A stretch of 64,000 nucleotides of DNA from Gammaproteobacteria bacterium. GTDB taxonomy: Bacteria > Pseudomonadota > Gammaproteobacteria > Ga0077536. The DNA lies in the NCBI GenBank assembly GCA_021773835.1, contig JAJFJQ010000071.1:29171-93170 (forward strand). The letters run 5' to 3'. The number at the start of each line of letters is the position of its first letter. Within the stretch, counting starts at the first letter, position 1. A program made the translations under genes and the position numbers. The notes under the pieces are model-generated. The model saw nothing but the letters and a program-made list of their open reading frames with translations. It was not told the DNA's origin and searched no databases. This document shows, piece by piece, positions 1 to 9,743 of the stretch.

Positions 1-2
1 TT

Positions 3-452
3 GATGAGTTTGAAGGTCATCATCCGCCTGTCGCATTTGTTTTTTGGTCTTTCCGCGTAATGGTTGGCGTTGGGTTTCTTATGATCGCCGTGTCTTGGTG
101 GGCCGCGTGGTCGATTTTTCGCAAGGGGCTAGCCTCCGCCTTGGTTTTACGGGCGCTATCGTGGATGACATTTGCCGGGTGGGTGGCGACTTTGGCGGGG
201 TGGTATGTAACCGAAGTTGGCCGCCAACCCTGGCTTATCAGTGGTCTATTAAAGGCGGCTGACGTTGTGGCGCCGCATTCAAGTGCAACCGTGGCAGGGA
301 CATTGATTGGTTATGGACTGCTGTATGCCTTTCTTTTGATTTCGTACATCGGAACCCTGCGCTATCTTTCGACCAAACCCGCTGCTTCCCTGAGCATTCA
401 AAATGCTGCCTCAAATCCGCCGCATGATCGGCCTCCCGCGGCGCGTCCATAG
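3..452 (+). CDS. cydA: Cytochrome bd-type quinol oxidase subunit I, C-terminal part
   Basis: This is the last 149 residues of a CydA/CioA-type subunit; the 5' part lies outside the window, so the frame is open from base 3. Visible are the family-typical FRVMVG segment, hydrophobic transmembrane stretches and the GWYVTEVGRQPW motif near the end, which is diagnostic for subunit I. The subunit would carry the haems and oxidise quinol at the inner membrane while reducing oxygen. The stop codon TAG overlaps the GTG start of the next gene by one base, which indicates a cydAB operon with translational coupling. The tail after the last membrane helix is Pro/Ala rich and probably cytoplasmic. Confidence 0.93.
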   Translation, partial: DEFEGHHPPVAFVFWSFRVMVGVGFLMIAVSWWAAWSIFRKGLASALVLRALSWMTFAGWVATLAGWYVTEVGRQPWLISGLLKAADVVAPHSSATVAGTLIGYGLLYAFLLISYIGTLRYLSTKPAASLSIQNAASNPPHDRPPAARP

Positions 453-1453
453 TGGAGAACGTTCTACCACTTATTTTCATGGGGATCATGGGTTTTGCAC
501 TGTTGGTCTACGTGATCCTTGACGGCTACGACCTCGGTATTGGCCTTCTGCTGCCATTAGCAACAGATGAAGAAAAGGACATCATGATCGCATCGATCGG
601 TCCGTTTTGGGATGCCAATGAAACATGGCTAGTGCTCGGTGTTGGCGTCCTGTTGATTGGATTTCCGGCGGCCTACGCGATGGTATTAACCGCTCTGTAC
701 CTGCCTGTGACAATAATGTTGTCCGGTCTGATTCTGCGAGGCGTTGCGTTCGATTTTAGAGTCAAAGCAAATGCAAAGCATAAGCATCTCTGGAACCGCG
801 CCTTCGCGCTTGGTTCTGGAATTGCCGCAGCCGCCCAAGGTTGGATGCTTGGAAGCTATATCACCGGCCTCTCGCCGGGAATTATGAACACGGGTTTTTC
901 CTGCTTAATTGCGCTAACCATGCCCGCGCTCTACGTCGTTCTTGGAGCGGGGTGGCTTATGATCAAATGTGAGGACGCACTGTTTGACAAGGCTGCCCGT
1001 TGGGGAAGAAATGCGATGCCCTTAATGGGTCTCGCCTTGTTGGCAATTTCTGTCTCAACTCCGATCGTCAGCTCAACAATTGCCGAGCGTTGGTTCACAC
1101 TGCCAAATCTCATTGGACTGGCGCCGATCCCCCTCACCACGGTAGTGGCCTTCTTCTCAGTTTATTGGGTGTTATACAAGGCCGAAATAGCGCATGCGGG
1201 ATATGCGTGGTTGGTGATGGCCGGCACTATTCTGATTTGCATCATGGCGACCCTTGGTCTCGCGTATAGCCTCTATCCATATGTCGTGTTGGATCAACTG
1301 ACCGTTTGGGAAAGCGCAGCGGCACCACAATCGCTTAAGTTTGCGTTATGGGGCGTCGCGCTCGCGGTACCGGCAATCATGGTCTATACAGTTTTCGTGT
1401 ATAGCGTATTCCGCGGGAAGGCGTCTGCGCTTAACTACGGTCAAGACGAATGA
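452..1453 (+). CDS. cydB: Cytochrome bd-type quinol oxidase subunit II
   Basis: A 333-residue, strongly hydrophobic protein with about eight or nine membrane segments. The N-terminal stretch with DGYDLGIG followed by GPFWDANETWLV is the hallmark of CydB/CioB. It pairs with CydA in the inner membrane and the complex reduces oxygen to water without pumping protons. The start is GTG, overlapping the cydA stop (TAGTG). The length is a little short of the E. coli CydB and closer to cyanide-insensitive (CioB) proteins. I see no CydX-like micro-gene after it: an ATG overlapping the stop opens only nine codons with no membrane segment. Confidence 0.95.
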   Translation: MENVLPLIFMGIMGFALLVYVILDGYDLGIGLLLPLATDEEKDIMIASIGPFWDANETWLVLGVGVLLIGFPAAYAMVLTALYLPVTIMLSGLILRGVAFDFRVKANAKHKHLWNRAFALGSGIAAAAQGWMLGSYITGLSPGIMNTGFSCLIALTMPALYVVLGAGWLMIKCEDALFDKAARWGRNAMPLMGLALLAISVSTPIVSSTIAERWFTLPNLIGLAPIPLTTVVAFFSVYWVLYKAEIAHAGYAWLVMAGTILICIMATLGLAYSLYPYVVLDQLTVWESAAAPQSLKFALWGVALAVPAIMVYTVFVYSVFRGKASALNYGQDE

Positions 1454-1525
1454 CTTACGATTATCAATTTCCGAATTAAAATTCTGCGATGGCCTCGGCT
1501 GGCAATCTTTCTGGTACGAGTGAAC

Positions 1526-1858
1526 TCACAGGTGCGATACGAGTTTCGCTTCGGGAATTTTATCCCTCAGCGACGCCGCAACTGCTACACGGATCCCTGG
1601 AGTCGGGCGCACCGATACCCACAGCAAATTGCGCGAAATAAGCAACTCGGCAAATACGACGGTCGTTGAAAATCTACCAAGGACGTCGTGAATATCTTGG
1701 ATCGTGCGATTGATCTCGATTCTTGATTTATCACGTAGGCCGGGCATTAGTACCATCAAATCACCAAGTGGCTTTCCGTGTTCGTCCTGCGTCGGCACGC
1801 GACCTAGCAGCGGTTCATTAGCCGCACTAATTTGTAGGCTGACTTTAGGTAATGTCAT
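1526..1858 (-). CDS. Conserved-looking hypothetical protein
   Basis: A predicted soluble protein of 110 residues on the strand opposite cydAB. I do not recognise a named family. It has a regular alternation of hydrophobic and charged residues, including LMVLMPGLRDKSR, a helix beginning IEINRTIQDIHDVLGRF, and LLWVSVRPTPGIR followed by a helix, which looks like a real alpha/beta fold rather than a shadow frame. The ATG at 1858 has a GGAG four bases upstream; the frame stays open to an ATG at 1951, which would add 31 residues that look less protein-like. The gene is convergent with cydB and divergent from the dehydratase that follows. Confidence 0.55.
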   Translation of the reverse strand: MTLPKVSLQISAANEPLLGRVPTQDEHGKPLGDLMVLMPGLRDKSRIEINRTIQDIHDVLGRFSTTVVFAELLISRNLLWVSVRPTPGIRVAVAASLRDKIPEAKLVSHL

Positions 1859-2048
1859 CGCGCTCCGATTTGCGCTAAGCGATTTTGACGCGGTGTGTAC
1901 CGTACCGCAGCGTAACTCTATGCTGCGCGGGTGCGCAATCGAAAGAGACATTAAACAGCGCTCGGTATTGAGGTTATCGATTTAATATATCGCGCTGGTT
2001 AACATGGATGAGATACCCATAATTTGAAATATTTTGACGGAGAACAGT

Positions 2049-3149
2049 ATGCATGCGTTGGTCGTGGGTGGGACTGGCCCGACCGGGCCCTATATTGTCA
2101 ATGGCTTGCTGGAACGCGGCTACAACGTGGCGATCTTTCATCGCGGAACGCATGAAATTCCTGAGATCCCACCTGAGGTTGAGCATATTCATGGCGATCC
2201 GCACTTCCCTGAGACCATCGAGGAAGCACTCGCAGGGCGCACATTTGACCTAGTTATCGCTACCTATGGCCGCGTGAGATTTTTGGCGCAGGCCTTGGCT
2301 GGAAAAGTTGGGCGGTTTATTAGCGTTGGCGGCGTTGCGAGTTACCGGGGCTATCTTAACCCGGAGAGCTTGTTCCCACACGGGATGTCGGTACCTGTTG
2401 CAGAACACGCGCCCGTTGTCGCCGATGAAGCAGAGCACCGCTTCTCCTATCTTATCGCGCAAACCGAGCAGGCAGTATTTCAATACCATCCGCAAGCTGC
2501 GCATTTTCGTTACCCCTACGTGTACGGTCCGCGGCAACTCATACCGCGTGAATGGTCGGTCATCCGACGGATCCTAGATGGACGATCACACATGATACTT
2601 GCCGATGGTGGGTTGACCTTAACGACGCGTGGTTACGTGGCAAACCTTGCACGTAGCGTGTTGCTGGCTGTCGACAAGCCCGCTGCATCGGCAGGGCAGA
2701 TTTACAATTGTGGCGACGAACAGCAATTTACCTTCGGTCAAGTCGTTGCAATGATTGCCTCTTATATGGGTCGTGAACTTGAAATTGTCAGCATACCGTA
2801 CGACCTAGCGTTGCCGGCAAGGCCGTACATTAGCGAACAAACGACCCATCACCGATTGATGGACACGAGTAAAATTCGAACTCAGCTTGGTTATCGAGAT
2901 GTGCATCCAAGCGCGGCAGCGCTCGGCTTGGCCATCGACTGGTTATTGGAAAATCGCCCCGAGCCCGGTGGCGATCTCGAGCAGAGGCTGCAAGATCCGT
3001 TTGACTACGATGGTGAGGACCGTGTGATTGACATGTGGCGAGGCGTTACTGAACAGTTGGAGAACGTCCACTTCGAGTCAGTTTCAGAACGACATCACCC
3101 TTACGCCCACCCAAAAAAAGCGGGCGAGCGCGATCACCGTAATCGTTGA
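2049..3149 (+). CDS. NAD-dependent epimerase/dehydratase-like protein (extended SDR)
   Basis: A protein of 366 residues. The N-terminus has the Rossmann motif VVGGTGPTG at residues 5-13, followed by a typical extended-SDR layout ending in a C-terminal substrate domain. The start is the ATG preceded by GGAGAACAGT; an upstream TTG in frame is less likely. In the position where SDRs normally have YxxxK, the sequence reads SYLIAQ, so the catalytic lysine appears replaced by Gln. Either the active site is atypical or the protein is a binding or regulatory member. The substrate is unknown. It is divergent from the hypothetical gene before it and convergent with the flavoprotein gene after it. Confidence 0.8.
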   Translation: MHALVVGGTGPTGPYIVNGLLERGYNVAIFHRGTHEIPEIPPEVEHIHGDPHFPETIEEALAGRTFDLVIATYGRVRFLAQALAGKVGRFISVGGVASYRGYLNPESLFPHGMSVPVAEHAPVVADEAEHRFSYLIAQTEQAVFQYHPQAAHFRYPYVYGPRQLIPREWSVIRRILDGRSHMILADGGLTLTTRGYVANLARSVLLAVDKPAASAGQIYNCGDEQQFTFGQVVAMIASYMGRELEIVSIPYDLALPARPYISEQTTHHRLMDTSKIRTQLGYRDVHPSAAALGLAIDWLLENRPEPGGDLEQRLQDPFDYDGEDRVIDMWRGVTEQLENVHFESVSERHHPYAHPKKAGERDHRNR

Positions 3150-3173
3150 TCGCCGCATCGGCGACGCTCCCTA

Positions 3174-4433
3174 TTAAAAGAACCCGTTAATCGGAAGCTT
3201 CTCGCCGTTGGCGAGATAATCGCCGAGCGCGCGAGCCTTATACGCGGTCGGATTATGGGAAGACAAGGTACGAATATTTCGCCAATGCCGATCGAGATCC
3301 GCGCTTTGTTTTATCGCCGAGGAGCCGCCCACATCAAACAGCATGGTTGCCGCCCGCGGCGCGAGCTCATCGACGATAACCTTTGCTTGTGCGGCGAGCA
3401 CGGAGCCGTGGTGGGCAATATCAAAATCAGCAACGCCGTTCACCATTGACGCCAGCGTATTGTCATGTGCGTCGGCGGCGGCCAATACAGCGGACTCTGC
3501 CGCCATGGTGCTAGCTGAGATCCGCCCAATGATTTCTTGTAACAGCGGATCCGCTGCGGCGGTCTCGGCACTTCCATGGGAATAAGTACGTGCACGTTCG
3601 CGCACAACGCGCGCTGCATCGCTAACAACGTTGCGCATAATACCCACGATGATGGCGGTTAGAATCAGCTGACAAAGTTGTCCGATGACATAGGTTTTGA
3701 TTTCGACGGATGCGTCTTCGGTAGTGAATGCGCTAGTCTCCTGCAGGACTTCGTCGGCGTTTACCGATACATTCGTAAATGTTCCGGTTCCGCTACCCGT
3801 TAGTCGTTGTCCGATCCCGTCCCAATCGTCCTCAAGCACAACCCCCTCACGGTTGGTGGGAATCACGCTCGCCACGACCTCGTCTTTTTCATTCGATGCC
3901 TGAACGCTGACCCAATCTGAGTACAGGCTACCGGTTACATAGTATTTTTTCCCATTAAGAACATAACCATCGCCCTGTGACAGAAGTTTGGTCTGCATGA
4001 TCCAGGTGCCGACTGCGGCGCTGCCGCCAAGTTCGGTTACGGCATTGCCGAAGATGTCGCCAGCGACAATCCGTTCTATCCAACGGGCACGCTCCGGTGC
4101 ATTGGTCGAGCGCAAGCGATCTTCGACAAACCAATAGTGCGTTCGCAAGATGTGTGGGATATCGGGCGCCACTTCCGCGAGATCGATGAGGGTCGCGAAC
4201 AACTCACGGACGCTGCATCCGCCACCGCCATCGGCTTGTGGTACGCGTATCGCGCCCAAGCGCGATTTCCGCACGAGGTCGATGGCGGCATGCGGATTTA
4301 TGCCCTCGCGTTCACTCTCCGCGACGCTGCGCCCAATCTCGTCGATGACTCGACGTAATTCTGGTGTACCGAATCGAACTGGACTTTGTTCTCGTTTCGC
4401 AGCCGAGGATGCCAGGTTTGATGCTCTGTTCAT
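3174..4433 (-). CDS. Acyl-CoA dehydrogenase-fold flavoprotein (SfnB/DszC-like)
   Basis: 419 residues with the three-part acyl-CoA dehydrogenase fold: an N-terminal helical domain, a middle beta domain containing GNAVTELGG and NGKKYYVTGS, and a C-terminal four-helix domain. The GKKYYVTG and following sequences resemble flavin-dependent monooxygenases such as SfnB/DszC more than classical beta-oxidation dehydrogenases, and no obvious catalytic glutamate for acyl-CoA dehydrogenation can be assigned. Such enzymes use reduced FMN and oxygen on sulfur- or aromatic compounds. The substrate is unknown. It is divergently transcribed from a PadR-type regulator 198 bases away, which may control it. Confidence 0.75.
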   Translation of the reverse strand: MNRASNLASSAAKREQSPVRFGTPELRRVIDEIGRSVAESEREGINPHAAIDLVRKSRLGAIRVPQADGGGGCSVRELFATLIDLAEVAPDIPHILRTHYWFVEDRLRSTNAPERARWIERIVAGDIFGNAVTELGGSAAVGTWIMQTKLLSQGDGYVLNGKKYYVTGSLYSDWVSVQASNEKDEVVASVIPTNREGVVLEDDWDGIGQRLTGSGTGTFTNVSVNADEVLQETSAFTTEDASVEIKTYVIGQLCQLILTAIIVGIMRNVVSDAARVVRERARTYSHGSAETAAADPLLQEIIGRISASTMAAESAVLAAADAHDNTLASMVNGVADFDIAHHGSVLAAQAKVIVDELAPRAATMLFDVGGSSAIKQSADLDRHWRNIRTLSSHNPTAYKARALGDYLANGEKLPINGFF

Positions 4434-4631
4434 GGTCGCTCCTCCGGGGCCATGGTGTGCGCGAAGATGGGGTCGCCATCGGCAGTATGTCCAATCGTCG
4501 AAAGGTGGGCAACAGATACGTGTTGGCGAGCCGTCGATGGTGATTGTGCACCGTATTCGCGCTGAATTTCAGTTTATTGCGCGGCATAAGCGCGTTGTTA
4601 TACTTGGTGGCACCATCAACGGGGAGCAAAT

Positions 4632-5177
4632 GTGGCTCTGAGATATGCGATCCTCGTGTCGCTGCACGATAAACAAGGTACCGGCTACGAGATCGCTAAA
4701 GAATTTGATAATGGCGTGGGCTATTTTTGGAATGCCACTTCGCAACAGATCTACAATGAGTTGGGCAAGCTCGCGCGGGATAATCTGATCAGTTTCAAGG
4801 TCGTGCCCCAGCGCGATAGGCCGCAAAAAAAAATATATCGGATCACGAGTGCGGGTAAGAAGGCCTTGGTCGAATGGTTGTCGCAGCCTACAAAGATTCA
4901 ACCGATCCGCGACCCGCTACTGATCAAGCTATTTGCAAGCGATCTCATCCCGCCTTCTGTATTGCTTGAAGATATCGAAACCCACCGAAAACTTCGAACG
5001 CAACTACTCGCCAATTTGGAGGCTCTGCGAGATCGAAAAACAGCTAGCGGTAAAAAAATTCCTAAGGCGCTTCGCTACAAATATTTTACCCTCTTGCGCG
5101 GAATCGGTGCGCTGCAGGCTTGGCTAGATTGGTCGACGGAGGTCGTGCAAAGTCTCCGAAGCGAGAAAAGACCGTAA
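4632..5177 (+). CDS. PadR family transcriptional regulator
   Basis: 181 residues. The N-terminal 75 residues form a winged helix typical of PadR: GTGYEIAKEF, then a helix with SQQIYNELGKLARDNLI and a wing ending in KKIYRITSAGKKAL. The C-terminal half is a long helical region like the Vir_act_alpha_C dimerisation domain. The start is GTG with GGGGAG a few bases upstream; the ATG two bases earlier reads into a stop after three codons. PadR proteins typically repress neighbouring detoxification or catabolic genes in response to phenolic ligands. The divergent flavoprotein gene is the natural candidate target. Confidence 0.85.
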   Translation: MALRYAILVSLHDKQGTGYEIAKEFDNGVGYFWNATSQQIYNELGKLARDNLISFKVVPQRDRPQKKIYRITSAGKKALVEWLSQPTKIQPIRDPLLIKLFASDLIPPSVLLEDIETHRKLRTQLLANLEALRDRKTASGKKIPKALRYKYFTLLRGIGALQAWLDWSTEVVQSLRSEKRP

Positions 5178-5402
5178 ACCCGCAGAAACGGCGTTTCAAT
5201 TTGTAGCGCGATGACAACTGCGGCGAATGGCGCGCTGTGGTGCTTTTCCTTCGGTGATTATGTGCAATATGGTGCATATGCAATTAATTGTATATGATTC
5301 ACATTCGACCCAACACAAGCTAGTCAAGTCTCTTACATTGCACTGGCCAAGCGGTTCACCACAACGGTCTGTGGCCATCTTCTGATTGAAAGGAGTGTTC
5401 CC

Positions 5403-6725
5403 ATGGTTTCTATAGGTTCTCCGCTACCAAGATTCGAATTCCACACAGTTATTTCCATACTCAGTTTGATCTTGGTGCTTGCGTGCATTGTTGCACCTGT
5501 CCGCGGAGATGAATTTGATATTGATCTGGACCAAATCGTAGCAGTCGCGCCACCAGTCGGCACTGTTATCGGGGTCGACAACGTTAAGGAGTATCTCGGT
5601 GTTATCGATGTCGACCTGGCTGCCTTGATTGCTCAAGGGTGGCTCACGATCACCGTCGGTGAGCCCTTGTCATTTCGGCCCCATGACGCCTACGTCGCCG
5701 CTACGGAGCAATACGGCAGCGGAACGCAGTTAGGAAGCAACCCCGGAGAGCTCCTTAATTACATCGCCGGTAGACCGTTTCCCGGGATCCCGTCGTTAGA
5801 TGACCCAAGAGCCGGAGAAAAACTTGCTTGGAATATGCGCTACATCTATTCCGGTGATTCGTCGGAAGTCCCAGAAATGTACTGGCACTACATCGATATG
5901 AACAGTCAAAAAGTCGAGCGGGTGCTGGAGTTTGTTGGCAGCCAAATGCGCTTCAAACATCGTCACGTACTTGAGCCGATTCCTGAAGTAAAAAGGAATT
6001 CACATAACGTTTACAACTCGGTGGTTTTGGAAGCGCTCGATCCTGGAGACGTAGCGGGAACGAAACTGCTGATATTTTATAACAGCGACGATACCCAAGA
6101 TGAGCAAGGTTGGATGTACGTACCGCTGTTGCGTCGTGTGCGCCGCATCGCAACGACTGCACGTACCGATTCGTTTCTCGGTAGCGATTTAATGATCGAG
6201 GATTTTTTCGGCTACAGCGGTCGAATCATGGATATGGATTGGACGTACAAGGGTATGCAGTATGTATTGCTACCAATGTACAGCCATGCCGATACGCAAG
6301 CATCGGGTCGTAAGGCGCGCAAACACGATTTTCATTTTGCTGGTTTTCACGGCCACTCGGGTTGTTTTCCGAATGTAACCTGGCAGGTGAGAAAAACCTA
6401 TGTCATCGAAGGTAGTCCGAAGCGTTCAAGTCATCCCATAGGCCGTCGCTATGGCTACATCGACGCGCAAACTATGGTTCCCGTATTTGGTAAGATTTAC
6501 GACCAGGCGGATGTCTTGTGGAAGTTTCTATTGGGTGGATTGGCACACCCGGATACGCACCTACAAAGTAACCATAGTACCGGTGTACCAATGCTCGATA
6601 CCTCGATGGCTATTGACGTGCAGAACATGCATTGCACGGCCATTCAGTTTCTGACCGTTGCGAATGTGGGAAAAGTACGGCGAAAGGCGTTTGAGCCTTC
6701 AGAACTGAATGTCGGCGCACGCTAA
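5403..6725 (+). CDS. DUF1329 family exported protein
   Basis: 440 residues with an N-terminal membrane/signal segment (about residues 16-35, ending in VAPVRGDEF), so it is probably exported. The rest matches the DUF1329 family, which has a LolA/LolB-like lipid-binding fold: features are a YIDMNSQKVERV strand pair, QGWMYVPLLRRVRRI, and SDLMIEDFFGYSGRI. Family members are common in environmental gamma- and betaproteobacteria and are often found near hydrophobic-compound catabolism genes, but their biochemical role is not firmly known. It stands alone between two intergenic stretches of about 200 bases, so it is probably monocistronic. The ATG at 5403 has AAAGGAG upstream. Confidence 0.85.
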   Translation: MVSIGSPLPRFEFHTVISILSLILVLACIVAPVRGDEFDIDLDQIVAVAPPVGTVIGVDNVKEYLGVIDVDLAALIAQGWLTITVGEPLSFRPHDAYVAATEQYGSGTQLGSNPGELLNYIAGRPFPGIPSLDDPRAGEKLAWNMRYIYSGDSSEVPEMYWHYIDMNSQKVERVLEFVGSQMRFKHRHVLEPIPEVKRNSHNVYNSVVLEALDPGDVAGTKLLIFYNSDDTQDEQGWMYVPLLRRVRRIATTARTDSFLGSDLMIEDFFGYSGRIMDMDWTYKGMQYVLLPMYSHADTQASGRKARKHDFHFAGFHGHSGCFPNVTWQVRKTYVIEGSPKRSSHPIGRRYGYIDAQTMVPVFGKIYDQADVLWKFLLGGLAHPDTHLQSNHSTGVPMLDTSMAIDVQNMHCTAIQFLTVANVGKVRRKAFEPSELNVGAR

Positions 6726-6921
6726 GTTCGGGGCTCAATTTCCACAACTATTCAGAAGTTTTGGAGGATCGGAGTTTAGTCTTCGTAGAACGCTTTAGTT
6801 GCTAGAGAATTTCCTAAATTGGGCGCACAATCCCTGTTGAGGTCGTTTGCGGAAGATCTACGCGTACTTGGGCGCGCAATATTCGCGTCGGATCGAAACC
6901 GCAAGATTGAGGAGGCGCGAT

Positions 6922-7326
6922 GTGACTGAATCCGAACTCAATGCGTGGTTAGACAAACTCGGTGACGCGTGGGAGAGCCAGAACGCGGACGCGGACGCGG
7001 CCGCTGCGATATTTACCGAGCAAGGGACCTATGCCTGGGGGCCCTTCACCGATCCGATCCGCGGCCGCAAGGCGATCCACGCAGCGTGGGAACATGCGAC
7101 CAAGGGGCAGCAAGAAGACATCAAATTTGGGTATGAAACTCTCGCCGTAACCGACACGCGCGGTATTGCGAGGTGGTGGGCATCGATGACCGTAAAGTCG
7201 ACCGGGCAGTTGGTCCGCATGGAAGGGATCTTTCTCGTGACCTTAACCGTGGACGGCTTGTGCAGTGAATTTCGCGAGTGGTGGAATGAAGATCCACCGG
7301 CGACTGGCGTGGCCGAATATCAATAA
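6922..7326 (+). CDS. SnoaL/NTF2-like protein
   Basis: 134 residues with the cone-shaped NTF2/SnoaL-like pattern: an N-terminal helix with WLDKLGDAWESQ, then FTEQGTYAWGPF, an RGRKAIHAAWEHA helix, and C-terminal beta strands with WWASMTV and FREWWNEDPP. These small proteins are either enzymes or binding domains acting on hydrophobic small molecules; function cannot be told further. I chose the GTG at 6922 because a perfect AGGAGG lies six bases upstream; an earlier ATG at 6847 would add 25 Arg-rich residues and lacks such a site. Confidence 0.75.
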   Translation: MTESELNAWLDKLGDAWESQNADADAAAAIFTEQGTYAWGPFTDPIRGRKAIHAAWEHATKGQQEDIKFGYETLAVTDTRGIARWWASMTVKSTGQLVRMEGIFLVTLTVDGLCSEFREWWNEDPPATGVAEYQ

Positions 7327-7515
7327 GCAGCCGAAGTCGTATTGTTCCGGGCGCTTTCTGCTCATGCGCCGGACGCCGAAATTGCAAAATCTTGTGCATA
7401 AGTCGACGGATTGGACGAATTCACTTCGCTAGTCACGCTTATTTTTATATCATCGCCGGTCCTTTGACTGCCGCTCCCAAGCGGTACTTAGACATCCTTG
7501 TATGAGAGATCAATC

Positions 7516-9717
7516 ATGAACCTAGGCACGGGCAAAGCCAGTAGTACCCACATCGCGATAAGCGACACGAATCTAGAGGTCTGTAAACCTCTTGTCGATC
7601 TGGTGACAAACGAAATATTGCCTGACCTTGGGATTGAGGCGGTGACTTTTTGGCGGATCCTCGAAGAGGTCCTCACTGAGATGGCTCCTAAGAACAATAT
7701 CTTGCTTTTAAAGCGTTATCAGCTCCAGGCAGAGATCAACACGTGGCATCAAGCGCGCTGTGATGCGCCACATGATCCGGCTCAGTACAAGAAATTCCTT
7801 CAGAAAATCGGTTATCTGTTGCCCGAAGGTCCGAGCTTCACGATCACCACAGAAAACGTTGATGAAGAAATCGCAACGATTGCGGGGCCGCAGTTGGTGG
7901 TTCCGGTAAACAATGCGCGGTATGCGTTGAACGCAGCCAATGCCCGTTGGGGTTCGCTATATGATGCGCTGTACGGCACCGATAGCATCCCGGAAAGTGA
8001 CGGCGCCGAGATCGGTGATCAATATAACCCGATACGCGGCGCCAAGGTCATTGCCTATGGGCGACAACTATTGGATGAGATTGCACCGTTAGCGGCTGGA
8101 TCGCATGCCGAGGCAACAGACTATTCTGTCGCGGATAGGAATTTAAAAGTTTTGTTGCGTGATGGTACGGTCACGAGCTTAGATCAGCCTGAAAAATTCG
8201 CCGGCTATAACGGCCGTGGCGACGCGCCATCTGAGATTTTACTTTGCAATAATAATCTTCACGTAATTCTCCAGATCGATCCTAGTCACCCAATTGGTGC
8301 AGCAGACGCCGCGAACGTAAAAGACATTGTATTAGAATCCGCGGTCACCACAATCCAGGACTGCGAAGACTCGGTCGCGGCTGCGGATGGCGAAGATAAA
8401 GCCGAAGTCTACCGCAACTGGTTGGGCTTGATGCGTGGTAATTTAAGCGAGACCTTTGTTAAAGGCGGGAAACCGATTACCCGTACGCTCAATCCGGATC
8501 TGCATTTTTTGGATCCAACCGGACAACAAATAACGCTGCATGGTCGCTCAATGTTGTTGGTGCGCAACGTTGGACATTTGATGACGAATGAAGCCGTGTT
8601 GTTAAACGGCCAAGAGGTGCCGGAAGGGATCCTTGATGCGGTAGTAACGGCAACAATTGCACTCTACGATCTCAAACGTCTCAATCAAATGCGCAACTCA
8701 CGTTGCGGTTCGATGTACATCGTCAAACCAAAAATGCACGGGCCCGAAGAGGTCGCTTTTGCATGCGATCTGTTTGCAAAAGTCGAAGATGTGCTCAAGC
8801 TGCCGCGCTATACGCTCAAGATCGGCATTATGGACGAGGAGCGTCGAACGACGATTAACTTAAAAGAATGTATTCGGGTTGCGAAGGACCGCTTGATCTT
8901 TATCAATACCGGATTCCTCGACCGTACCGGTGATGAAATCCACACTTCCATGGAAGCCGGGGTGATGGTGCGCAAAGCGGATATGCGACAGGAGAACTGG
9001 ATAACCGCCTACGAAGATTGGAATGTCGATGTCGGGTTGGCATGCGGACTACAAGGCGTTGCTCAAATCGGTAAGGGTATGTGGCCAAAACCAGACTTAA
9101 TGCGTGAAATGCTCGACACCAAGCTCCAACATTTGGACGCCGGGGCGAATACCGCATGGGTCCCGTCGCCAACTGCCGCGACATTACACGCGATGCACTA
9201 TCACAAGCTGTTAGTTAGTGATCGGCAAGACACGCTTAAGCATCGCCGTCGCGCGAGCCTCGACGATATTCTGACAATTCCGCTGTTAGGCGAACAGCAA
9301 TTGACCGATGAAGAGATCCAAGCTGAGCTAGACAACAATTGTCAGGGAATTTTAGGTTACGTGGTCCGCTGGATCGAACTTGGCGTCGGTTGCTCAAAAG
9401 TACCGGACATCGATGACGTCGGCCTGATGGAAGACCGCGCCACGTTGAGAATTTCAAGTCAACATGTCGCCAATTGGCTGCGTCATGATTTTGTCGGACG
9501 CAAACATGTCTTGGAAACGATAAAAAAAATGGCAGCCGTTGTCGATCGACAAAATGCGCACGATCCACTGTACCAACCGATGGCGCCAAATTTCGACGAT
9601 TCGATTGCGTTTCAAGCAGCCTGCGAATTGGTCTTCGGCGGGGTGCACCACCCGAATGGATATACCGAGCCGGTGCTGCACCGTCGACGGATCGAACTGA
9701 AGGCCAACGAGCGATAG
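7516..9717 (+). CDS. glcB: Malate synthase G
   Basis: 733 residues, close to the length of known malate synthase G enzymes. It condenses glyoxylate with acetyl-CoA to give malate and CoA in the glyoxylate bypass. Family signatures visible include [56 protein letters not shown], the [13 protein letters not shown] stretch, and [21 protein letters not shown]. No isocitrate lyase is in the window, so glyoxylate might come from that enzyme elsewhere or from the nearby amine/amino-acid degradation genes. The ATG at 7516 was preferred to a TTG 18 bases upstream. Confidence 0.97.
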   Translation: MNLGTGKASSTHIAISDTNLEVCKPLVDLVTNEILPDLGIEAVTFWRILEEVLTEMAPKNNILLLKRYQLQAEINTWHQARCDAPHDPAQYKKFLQKIGYLLPEGPSFTITTENVDEEIATIAGPQLVVPVNNARYALNAANARWGSLYDALYGTDSIPESDGAEIGDQYNPIRGAKVIAYGRQLLDEIAPLAAGSHAEATDYSVADRNLKVLLRDGTVTSLDQPEKFAGYNGRGDAPSEILLCNNNLHVILQIDPSHPIGAADAANVKDIVLESAVTTIQDCEDSVAAADGEDKAEVYRNWLGLMRGNLSETFVKGGKPITRTLNPDLHFLDPTGQQITLHGRSMLLVRNVGHLMTNEAVLLNGQEVPEGILDAVVTATIALYDLKRLNQMRNSRCGSMYIVKPKMHGPEEVAFACDLFAKVEDVLKLPRYTLKIGIMDEERRTTINLKECIRVAKDRLIFINTGFLDRTGDEIHTSMEAGVMVRKADMRQENWITAYEDWNVDVGLACGLQGVAQIGKGMWPKPDLMREMLDTKLQHLDAGANTAWVPSPTAATLHAMHYHKLLVSDRQDTLKHRRRASLDDILTIPLLGEQQLTDEEIQAELDNNCQGILGYVVRWIELGVGCSKVPDIDDVGLMEDRATLRISSQHVANWLRHDFVGRKHVLETIKKMAAVVDRQNAHDPLYQPMAPNFDDSIAFQAACELVFGGVHHPNGYTEPVLHRRRIELKANER

Positions 9718-9743
9718 CGTACTTTAGTTCTCCAGTGTGGGAA

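Noticed and set aside
1450..1479. ATG overlapping the cydB stop, considered as cydX-type micro-gene
   Set aside because: It codes for nine residues with no hydrophobic helix, unlike CydX or CbdX.
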